Part shown: in pieces, positions 57,852 through 64,000 of the stretch
Layout of the letters: the number at the start of each line of letters is the position of its first letter
Numbering within the stretch: position 1 is the stretch's first letter
DNA from: Brenneria nigrifluens DSM 30175 = ATCC 13028
GTDB lineage: Bacteria; Pseudomonadota; Gammaproteobacteria; Enterobacterales; Enterobacteriaceae
Assembly: GCF_005484965.1 (NCBI RefSeq)
Contig: NZ_CP034036.1
Span: forward strand, 4,030,001-4,094,000
Length of the DNA: 64,000 bases
Direction: 5' to 3'
Notes under the pieces: generated by a model
Seen by the model: the letters and a program-made list of their open reading frames with translations, nothing else
What the model was told of the DNA's origin: nothing
Databases searched by the model: none
Translations under genes and position numbers: made by a program

Positions 57852-59528
57852 TCAGGGGATAACCAGCATCTTGCTATCGTCAGGTACATTTTTTCCGCGA
57901 AAGAGCAAACTCGCTTTAATGAGGTAGCCTTTAGTTCGTTTATAAGGGCCCGAGCCATCGGCGCTTTCATACAGATGAGCAAAATAAAAACGTTTCCCTT
58001 TGACCCGACGGTGTTTTTCCAGACGTTCAAAGTCCTCCTGGAGGGCTTCGCGCTGATTGCCATCCAGTCCTTGCTGTTTCAGATAAAGATAAAAAATACC
58101 GGGTACGGTGATGAAGACAAAACCAGAAACAAAATGGACCCTCGCCCCTGCCGTATTGACCTCGATCTCGCCTGAATTAAGTCCTTCACTTAACCATTCC
58201 CAAAAATGCTCTCCCGGTTTATTTTCTGAGGACGGGTCACCAAACGGCGGCATTTGATCCTCTGGCGCGGGCGTTGTCCCACCGGCGCTCGCGGCAATGT
58301 CCAGGGGCTCGGCTGGCGGTAACGGTTCAATTTCAGGCCTGGCTGTTTGATCGGATAAGTCAGCAAATTTTTCCGTTACATCAGGCATATCCGGCACCGG
58401 GGTGTGGCTATCTTTAGGCGAAGGAACCTCTTCCTGATTTTTTGGGTGCGCCGGCACCTGTGCAGACACCTTCACCGCCATCAGTGACAATAAGGTCTCC
58501 ATATCCTCTTCAGTGCCGGCAACCGGTTCCGGCGCCACAACCATTTCAGCCAGCGGTTTATCATTAACGGGTTCATCCAGTGCGGAGCTCAGCAACACAT
58601 CGGCTGTTGGCGTTTTGCTCACCTCTGCCGCAGGCCCGCTTTCTACTGACCGCGCCTCTACCGTCGGTAAGGCACTGACCGTGCTTTGCAAATCCTCCGG
58701 CGGGGCCAATGGCCCGGCGGCGGCAGTGACCGTTTGCAGTGGTACCGGTGAAACGATAGCCACGCTCCCCGACGGTAAGGCAGGCAACAGACTCGCCCCT
58801 CGCGCCTGCCGAACGGCTTCCCGGACAATCTCATCAATCACCGGTAATGGGCTGGGCTGACGTGCAACAATCATTATGAGTGCCTGGGCGGCCGCCGGCA
58901 GCGTCGACAGCCAGGCAATGGCATCCGACGGCACCAGACGTGCGGCGATCAACGCACTCTGACTTGTCGTCAGTACCGGCTCTGGCGGCTTAACCCTGAA
59001 ACGAAAACGGTATGGTTCACCCGGTACGGTGAGACCGGGCAACCAGGGCCGGCCGCTCAGCAGCTCGCCTTCAATTTGGCTGAGGGCTGGCAGGTAACGA
59101 CAAAGGGCGGCGTAAAAAATGACGGCATTCCACAGTACATTCTGGGCGGACTGATCTTCCGGCGCGGCACCGGGGGGAAGCATATGCCCCCTGGCCAGGC
59201 GTACGGCAAAAGTCGTCGTCTGCAGGGTGACCTCCGCCAGCCCGCCCTCTCCGGCATACTCCCCTTGTTGCGTCGCCGGCAACGATTGCATCAGCGTTAC
59301 CAAATGCTCCAGGGGCTGCAGATAAAATTGCCTGTAGAGGTCTCCAGGTAATGCACTGCTTTCCCATAGCTGTTGCAGGCATTGTTTACGGGATATCGGG
59401 TTCAACAGTTGTCCGGCGGATACCGGCATAAAATAGCCTGCGGGGCATGCCGGAGATGAAGACTGAAGCACAGATTTTGCCGGTGCCACCCGGCTGCCAA
59501 CCAGTAACGCCCTGATGGCTTTCAGCAT
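57852..59528 (-). CDS. TraI-like MOB_H relaxase-family protein, degenerate metal site
   Basis: 558 aa. The N-terminal ~200 residues follow the TraI_2 domain of MOB_H relaxases (GYFMPVSAGQLLNPISRKQCLQ, YLQPLEHLVTLMQSLPATQQGEY, GHMLPPGAAPEDQSAQ, PYRFRF). A central ~190-residue Pro/Ala/Glu-rich linker follows, then a winged-helix C-terminal domain (EVNTAGARVHFVSGFVFITVPGIFYLYL..). The metal motifs expected in this family (HHH..GGLLxHxL and xxHDIGK) read QQGEYAGEGGLAEVTL and AALCRYLPAL, so the histidines and Asp are gone. Relaxase activity is therefore doubtful. Its first bases overlap the helicase stop by 7 nt. Confidence 0.8.
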   Translation of the reverse strand: MLKAIRALLVGSRVAPAKSVLQSSSPACPAGYFMPVSAGQLLNPISRKQCLQQLWESSALPGDLYRQFYLQPLEHLVTLMQSLPATQQGEYAGEGGLAEVTLQTTTFAVRLARGHMLPPGAAPEDQSAQNVLWNAVIFYAALCRYLPALSQIEGELLSGRPWLPGLTVPGEPYRFRFRVKPPEPVLTTSQSALIAARLVPSDAIAWLSTLPAAAQALIMIVARQPSPLPVIDEIVREAVRQARGASLLPALPSGSVAIVSPVPLQTVTAAAGPLAPPEDLQSTVSALPTVEARSVESGPAAEVSKTPTADVLLSSALDEPVNDKPLAEMVVAPEPVAGTEEDMETLLSLMAVKVSAQVPAHPKNQEEVPSPKDSHTPVPDMPDVTEKFADLSDQTARPEIEPLPPAEPLDIAASAGGTTPAPEDQMPPFGDPSSENKPGEHFWEWLSEGLNSGEIEVNTAGARVHFVSGFVFITVPGIFYLYLKQQGLDGNQREALQEDFERLEKHRRVKGKRFYFAHLYESADGSGPYKRTKGYLIKASLLFRGKNVPDDSKMLVIP

Positions 59529-60967
59529 GACGTCTCCCCGGCAGTATCACGCTCTTCGGCCATAAGCGCCTGCAGCAACGTATTGATCACCAGCGTTTGC
59601 CGGGCGCGCGTCACCGCCACATACAGCAAATTGGTTTCATCTGTGCGCTCGCACTCTGCCATCAACGGATCGGTGATATCGGCAAAATCCTCATCCAGCA
59701 CCACCACCGGCCACTCCAGCCCCTTGCTGCGATGTGCCGTTGAAACGGTGACCTGTGCCTGATTTTCATTCGTCACCGCATGCTCACGCATTACCTGTAG
59801 CTTTTGTGGCAGGGGGAAATACCGATCAAGCAACCGCAATGCCTGATTCATGTCGGCATCTTTGGTGGCTCTGGCCACGGCTTCAAACTCGTCAAAATTG
59901 CGATATTCCCGCGCCAGCTGTGGCGATTGCATGCGTTCCGGCATATCGGCCGAGAACCAGTACAAATCTTCCATTTCCTCCGTTTTGTAGCCGGCGATGC
60001 CGCCCACCCAATACACTTTCTTCCCTGCCAGACTGGCCTGCAGCGCCGCGCCGATGACGCCGGCAATGGTACGGCTCAAGATGGCGACATGCTCCTGCCC
60101 GGCGTCTTTGGGCAAATGCGCCACGACGTTATCACTGCCCCCGTTACCCACCACGGCCAGCGTTTCCCCCTGGCGGGCCAGCAGCATATTCGCCACGCCG
60201 GCCACCGCCGGGCCAAACCGAAAACTGTGGGTCAGGCAAAGTTGATCCGCATCAGCCAGTTGCGGCGCATCGAGCGCATTTTCGGCGCCGCGAAACCGGT
60301 AAATCTGTTGATGACGATCGCCGACCAGCACCACGTTGCAGCGCTGTGTCAGTACCAGCGACTGCGTCACCGGGTTTGCATCCTGCCCTTCATCGAACAA
60401 CACGGTATGCCAGCGCGTCGAGAAGTCGGGTCGCGAGAGCTGGTACAGCTTAAGATAGACGTCATGGGTGACAGGAAAATGTCCATCTGGTCGGGCAGAC
60501 TCGTGCCAGAGCCGCTGCGCCGCCGCTAATATCTTTCCGTCGGACAATCCACTGCGTGCCTCGTCGCTCGGTAAGTGTTGATGCCCAAACCCGGTATCGC
60601 CACTACAGAGGAAGGCATTGAACGTGATGATAGCCGCTCGTGCCAGCGGCCAGTGGCGGGTATTGAGCTGTCGGGCAACGTCAGTGATGCGCAGATTCCC
60701 GGTCAACCGGTGTTGGTAGTGACGGCCAAAATTGGGCCAGGCCAATTGATGTGATGTTTTGCATTCCACGTTGAACGGGAATTTTTGCTCGGCTTCATCC
60801 CTGACCGCCCGGTTATAGGCGAGATAGAGCATCCTGCGTTCAGGGTTGGCCAACGCAAAACGCACCAGGGTCGAGGTTTTCCCTGTGCCGGCAAAGGCCC
60901 TGACCACCAGGCGGTGTCCGGACCAGCCGATGACGGCGGCCTGTTCAGGCGTATCAGAATAGGACAT
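59522..60967 (-). CDS. UvrD/Rep-type superfamily I helicase of the ICE
   Basis: 481 aa. SF1A motifs in order: I AFAGTGKTSTLV, II LFDEGQD, III GDRHQQIYRFRGA, IV around LSRTIAGV, V STAHRSKGLEW, VI NLLYVAVTRAR. Short for UvrD (about 720 aa), close to FBH1-like small helicases found in ICEs. Probably processes the transferred or recombined strand. ATG at 60967 with GGAG 8 bases upstream; a GTG at 60976 abuts the ribosome site and is rejected. Confidence 0.88.
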   Translation of the reverse strand: MSYSDTPEQAAVIGWSGHRLVVRAFAGTGKTSTLVRFALANPERRMLYLAYNRAVRDEAEQKFPFNVECKTSHQLAWPNFGRHYQHRLTGNLRITDVARQLNTRHWPLARAAIITFNAFLCSGDTGFGHQHLPSDEARSGLSDGKILAAAQRLWHESARPDGHFPVTHDVYLKLYQLSRPDFSTRWHTVLFDEGQDANPVTQSLVLTQRCNVVLVGDRHQQIYRFRGAENALDAPQLADADQLCLTHSFRFGPAVAGVANMLLARQGETLAVVGNGGSDNVVAHLPKDAGQEHVAILSRTIAGVIGAALQASLAGKKVYWVGGIAGYKTEEMEDLYWFSADMPERMQSPQLAREYRNFDEFEAVARATKDADMNQALRLLDRYFPLPQKLQVMREHAVTNENQAQVTVSTAHRSKGLEWPVVVLDEDFADITDPLMAECERTDETNLLYVAVTRARQTLVINTLLQALMAEERDTAGETSC

Positions 60968-61161
60968 CAGCAGCACTCCGTAAAATCATGACGGGCGTTA
61001 TGCTGCGCGGGTCGTTACGACGTTCGCCACAGAAAAACCTTTTCCCGGAAAGAAAAGATTATTTTCAGGCAGGCTTAATGCCTACGACATCGACTGACCG
61101 AAAACACCGGTGAACTGTCTGATAAAACAGACGAAATCATACGGCCTAAAATAAAAAAAAA

Positions 61162-61177
61162 CCGGCCAACAGGCCGG
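61162..61177 (-). terminator. Terminator downstream of the methyltransferase-like gene
   Basis: CCGGCC/GGCCGG with AACA loop, with an A-run at 61153-61161 that gives a T-run on the minus strand. About 30 bases past the stop at 61205. The stretch 60968-61204 holds no other gene. Confidence 0.75.
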
Positions 61178-61204
61178 CACAAAGATAGCGTTTATTGCCC
61201 TGAG

Positions 61205-61888
61205 TCAGGCAATACTTTCCCGTCTTGACTGTAACCGATGTGTCCAGTTCCCCAGATAATGTCCGGGCGTGTAGAGGATCCGACGACGCTCATCGTTAAG
61301 GCTGTTCCCAATCACGACTTCACCCGCTACTCCACAAAGCGACAACTGTATGTAGGCCATTCCAGCCGCCAGTGGATCAACATCCGTCGCGGAAACCCAC
61401 AGGTAACGGTGCGAAGCGTAACCTGCCTGGTTAAGAACATCGGCATAGGCCAATACCATGCAACCCGCTCCGCATGCAGGCTCACTGAGCGTGATAAAGG
61501 GGCGCTGCTTAAACACCTTATTCACATCGCCCAACTGAATTTTTGCCATCATGAGTGAAATTTCCCACGGCGTAAAAAACTGGCCGCGGTATTTGTCGCC
61601 CAGTTCCAACTGCATAAACACCCGGCCGAGGAAGTCACAGAACCCTGTTTGCAAGCCGTTAACCACATGGGCAAGCAGTTGCGCCAGAAGACTCACATCC
61701 GTTTTTTCATAGCCACTGATTATTCGCATATATTTGTCCTCCCGCTTTTGGCTGAAGCAAAGACGGTTCTCCAGCGCAATCACGCTGCAACTGACAAAAT
61801 CTTCGAATACCTTGTGGCGCTTATGGTACCGCGCAGTCTGGTTAAAAAGAGAAACAAAAGCCTTTTCATGGTTAATAACGCCGTTCAT
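61205..61888 (-). CDS. N-6 adenine methyltransferase-like protein lacking the NPPY motif
   Basis: 227 aa. Resembles HsdM-type N6-adenine methyltransferases: Phe-X motif around GQFFTPWEISLMMAKI, SAM motif EPACGAGCMVLAYAD, then SATDVDPLAAGMAYIQLSLCG. The catalytic (N/D)PP(Y/F) motif that should follow is absent, and the protein ends at VVIGNSLNDERR..YTPGHYLGNWTHRL. Small ICE-borne members of this family may bind SAM without methylating. SD GGAGAGCACGT before the ATG at 61888; an upstream in-frame ATG at 61945 lacks one. Confidence 0.75.
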   Translation of the reverse strand: MNGVINHEKAFVSLFNQTARYHKRHKVFEDFVSCSVIALENRLCFSQKREDKYMRIISGYEKTDVSLLAQLLAHVVNGLQTGFCDFLGRVFMQLELGDKYRGQFFTPWEISLMMAKIQLGDVNKVFKQRPFITLSEPACGAGCMVLAYADVLNQAGYASHRYLWVSATDVDPLAAGMAYIQLSLCGVAGEVVIGNSLNDERRRILYTPGHYLGNWTHRLQSRRESIA

Positions 61889-61950
61889 ACGTGCTCTCCA
61901 CAAAAAAGGGAACACGTATCCCGTCAGGGAAACAATGTTCCCCAACGGGT

Positions 61951-61978
61951 AAAAAGGCCACCGTTGTCAGCGGTGGCC
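61951..61978 (-). terminator. Terminator downstream of the Api92-like gene
   Basis: GGCCACCG (61956-61963)/CGGTGGCC (61971-61978), loop TTGTCAG, with a T-run on the minus strand (A-run at 61951-61955), 30 bases past the stop at 62009. Confidence 0.75.
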
Positions 61979-62008
61979 ACAGGTTAATTTAAACGAAATA
62001 GATGACGG

Positions 62009-62923
62009 TTAACTGGCAGTTGCATTTGACGAAAGCGGCACTGAATCCTTGTCTGCATAGGTCATGTACACAACCTCACCTTCAGGCTCTATTCGTCCAC
62101 CATCAACATGTTCACCACGGTCGTAACAGTCATAGCCACTGCGTTCCGCATCCGGCATAAACCAGGCATGCTCGACCTGGCAACTAAACTGCTCTGATAA
62201 TATCCCGATAACTTCGCCTGCCGGCGGATACCACGGAGAGTCGAAATGCACCGTTAACGTGTTGATACCGTCACGAACGCAGCCGACGTTATGCCCACAT
62301 GGCCATTCAACCCCGTACTGGCGGCCATAAAGCCCGGGCGTTGTCGACACGTTCCGTAACAGATCCCCAGAACCATTCAGTTCAGTGGCCAAACGTGTCG
62401 GTATCAGCATCAGCATATCGCACGGGGCGGTATACTCAGGCATCATGCCCAGACGTTCCCAGCAATTGCCGGCATCAATAACGGGGCTGATGCCGACGAT
62501 GCCAAACCAGTCCGCATACTGACGGGTGAGCACATCCGCAATACGATCCTGCGCTACGGCCGGGATATTTTCCCACTTCACCGCATCGATGCCTGACTGT
62601 CGATAAAGACGTTCAATCAGTCGAATGTTCTCTGTCGTTAACGGCACATCCGCTTTCAGCAACCCAATCCATTGTTCAAAGGCCAGATTCTGCGGCGATG
62701 CCACGCCAGGATGCGCCAGTAATCCTGGATAGGGTTCATAGATACCGGGCTTTACCGTCGCCGGCTTCAATATGCCGGCGCAACCTGCCAAAAACAGGCG
62801 GCAGCTCTGCAAAATGGCATGACGATAATCAGGCACCAGATGGCCATTGGCCCATTTTTGCACCTCATCCACAAACACGGATTGGCCAGTGATAATCAAA
62901 CGATTGTTGCACCAGTTCGACAT
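62009..62923 (-). CDS. Api92-like (DUF1281-type) ICE protein
   Basis: 304 aa. N-terminal MSNWCNNRLIITGQSVFVDEVQKW is the ferredoxin-like start of Api92-type proteins, and the C-terminal half (LTVHFDSPWYPPAGEVIGILSEQFSCQVEHAWFMPDAE..) is the DUF1281 region common on conjugative plasmids and ICEs. Cytoplasmic, role unknown. ATG at 62923 with GAGGAG 8 bases upstream. GC and codon use are like those of the neighbouring ICE genes. Confidence 0.8.
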   Translation of the reverse strand: MSNWCNNRLIITGQSVFVDEVQKWANGHLVPDYRHAILQSCRLFLAGCAGILKPATVKPGIYEPYPGLLAHPGVASPQNLAFEQWIGLLKADVPLTTENIRLIERLYRQSGIDAVKWENIPAVAQDRIADVLTRQYADWFGIVGISPVIDAGNCWERLGMMPEYTAPCDMLMLIPTRLATELNGSGDLLRNVSTTPGLYGRQYGVEWPCGHNVGCVRDGINTLTVHFDSPWYPPAGEVIGILSEQFSCQVEHAWFMPDAERSGYDCYDRGEHVDGGRIEPEGEVVYMTYADKDSVPLSSNATAS

Positions 62924-62963
62924 GGTAGTTCTCCTCTTCTTTACAAGAAAAAGAGGGAGTTCC

Positions 62964-62991
62964 CCCATAGGGGAATGTCTCCCCCTATGGG
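62964..62991 (-). terminator. Hairpin downstream of the 63039-63314 gene
   Basis: CCCATAGGGG (62964-62973)/CCCCTATGGG (62982-62991), perfect 10 bp, loop of 8, with purine-rich AAGAAAAAGAGG on the left giving a T-rich tract on the minus strand. Confidence 0.6.
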
Positions 62992-63038
62992 TCAGGTGTT
63001 AAATCATGACAGTCAGGCTGATTACGCCTTTCTCTCTG

Positions 63039-63314
63039 TTAGCTGTATTCCTCTTCCGCCGCCAGGATAACCTTCAACTCGTCGGCTTCACGGATATAGG
63101 GTGATAGTGGCTGATAGTCAGTGGAATCAATGCGTTCAAGGTGGTACTTGTCCACCAGGGTGTTGATCGCCTCAAATGGCCGTATCCCGGCCTCATCTAA
63201 AGCAATAACGCAATCGTCTTCACACAGCTCGGTATCGTTTAACGTCAGGCCAAAATATTTGGCCAGAAGCATGCCGGCAGTGGATTGCCAGATTTGTTGT
63301 TCATGATTCATCAT
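63039..63314 (-). CDS. Hypothetical ICE protein, 91 aa
   Basis: Acidic 91-aa protein (MMNHEQQIWQSTAGMLLAKYFGLTLNDTELCEDDCVIALDEAG.., ..AAEEEYS), likely a small helical regulator or accessory. It matches the length and composition of TA-like/DUF5983-type small proteins in PFGI-1 islands, but I cannot name a family. GAGAGG before ATG. Ends 10 bases before the downstream gene's stop region. Confidence 0.6.
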   Translation of the reverse strand: MMNHEQQIWQSTAGMLLAKYFGLTLNDTELCEDDCVIALDEAGIRPFEAINTLVDKYHLERIDSTDYQPLSPYIREADELKVILAAEEEYS

Positions 63315-63324
63315 GATGCCTCTC

Positions 63325-64000
63325 TCATGCCGCCACCGCGGATTCAGTCGTCCCCATTTCTGCTTCGGCCAGAGGCGTTAACAGAAACTCGGATGCCTCC
63401 CTTGCCTGTTTGCTGGCACGAAAAATCGCACGTTTATCCTCATGCAGCACCTTAAGCCAGGACTCAAGGTAACTGTCGTGCTGGACATGACCGAAGAGCC
63501 CCAACTGCGCACATAAAAAAGCGCTGCCCAGCTCGGCCACCAGTTCTTCAAACGCATAAAGCGGATCGCCGAACCGGCGCGAAGTTAAGGTGATCCCCTC
63601 ACGATTAAGCCGTTTGGCATGACCGGTACTGTGTACCAGTTCATGCAGCAACGTTGACCAGTAGTCCGCCTCGGTTCGAAACTGCCGAACCTGCGGCAAA
63701 ACAATCTGGTCGCGGCCCGGTGAGTAAAACGCCTTGTCCTGGTAAATCCGGTCAAATTGAACGCCACAGGCTTCAACCATCGTATTAACCTGTTCCTGAA
63801 CTTTCCCATCAACCCGCGTGACATCCTGTTCCGGAGCATCTGCCGGCGGTTCGCCGACAACGCAATCCGGGAGGTCATCACACTGGGCGACGTTAAACAG
63901 ATACAGGGGTTTCAGCATGGGTATTCGCATTTTCAGCGGGTTCCCGTCGTCGTCCAGTTGCGGCTTACCGTCGGCATCTTCCACCTGTTTATCCCAGGGT
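63325..64000 (-). CDS. ArdC-like zinc metallopeptidase domain protein (partial)
   Basis: The N-terminal part lies beyond the window; the open frame continues to the last base. Visible are the ArdC inter-domain segment (PLYLFNVAQCDDLPD), then the metallopeptidase domain with LLHELVHSTGH (HExxH-type zinc motif), a conserved DPLYAFEELVAELGSAFL region supplying the third ligand, and WLKVLHEDKRAIFRASKQAREASEFLL. ArdC proteins bind single-stranded DNA and protect incoming plasmids against restriction. Fits the early-transfer module of the ICE. Confidence 0.85.
   Translation of the reverse strand, partial: PWDKQVEDADGKPQLDDDGNPLKMRIPMLKPLYLFNVAQCDDLPDCVVGEPPADAPEQDVTRVDGKVQEQVNTMVEACGVQFDRIYQDKAFYSPGRDQIVLPQVRQFRTEADYWSTLLHELVHSTGHAKRLNREGITLTSRRFGDPLYAFEELVAELGSAFLCAQLGLFGHVQHDSYLESWLKVLHEDKRAIFRASKQAREASEFLLTPLAEAEMGTTESAVAA

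Larger units (their letters stand above)
56572..64000. mobile_element. Integrative and conjugative element end (SPI-7/PFGI-1/PAPI-1 type) in pheU
   Basis: Beginning immediately 3' of tRNA-Phe: integrase, TraI-like relaxase-family protein, UvrD-like helicase, methyltransferase-like protein, Api92-like protein, a small ORF and an ArdC-like metallopeptidase, all minus-strand. This order is that of the integrase-proximal module of SPI-7/PAPI-1-type ICEs. The element continues beyond the window, so the conjugation, replication and cargo modules cannot be seen. Confidence 0.85.

Overview
The window is a chromosomal segment of a gammaproteobacterium in the order Enterobacterales. Most of the core genes (mdh, argR, tsaD-rpsU-dnaG-rpoD, mug-ileX, fadH-rlmG, alx-sstT-ygjV, uxaC/exuR, yqjA-mzrA-yqjCDEKFG, yhaJK, zur-yjbJ, lexA-dgkA, plsB-ubiAC, groSL-fxsA-aspA, cutA-dsbD-yjdC, pheU) match E. 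coli in sequence and local order, but the blocks are joined differently and several genes are missing. This fits a plant-associated Pectobacteriaceae member (Pectobacterium/Dickeya/Brenneria group). That family assignment is an inference from gene content, with Brenneria-like gene loss the best guess, not a proof.

Layout. 1-9.9 kb: end of ispB, two paralogous Mu-type DNA-binding proteins, a Ner-like regulator, mdh, argR, tsaD, the rpsU-dnaG-rpoD macromolecular synthesis operon, mug and the tRNA-Ile2 gene ileX. 9.97-23.67 kb: a 13.7 kb genomic island in ileX, bounded by 56-bp perfect direct repeats. It carries decayed genes at its left end (a DUF3892 gene, IS256 and IS110 remnants) and a four-gene SMC-type plasmid-defence cassette of Wadjet architecture (jetD-jetC-jetB-jetA on the minus strand). 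A divergent WYL-domain regulator, a Fic-domain gene with a small tail-to-tail ORF, and a P4-type integrase wrecked by several lesions complete it. 24.3-56.6 kb: core chromosome again, with stress, envelope, lipid and ubiquinone genes and an alx riboswitch. Three degradative losses stand out: uxaB and uxaA are fused by an internal deletion, exuT is absent, and aspA has a single-base frameshift with dcuA absent. 56.57 kb to the end: one end of an integrative and conjugative element of the SPI-7/PFGI-1/PAPI-1 type inserted at tRNA-Phe (integrase, MOB_H TraI-like protein, UvrD-like helicase, methyltransferase-like protein, Api92-like protein, ArdC-like metallopeptidase), running out of the window.

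How the genes work together. The island looks immobilised: its integrase is dead, but the defence cassette is intact, tightly packed and has recognisable divergent promoters with an inverted repeat between them. The SMC subunit has unusual nucleotide-binding motifs (NGGGKST, SGGQ, DNPLGKSN), so it is probably not the well-studied type I Wadjet but a divergent branch. Together with the ICE at pheU, the window shows a genome that is both invaded by and defended against mobile DNA, while losing galacturonate and anaerobic aspartate/fumarate metabolism.
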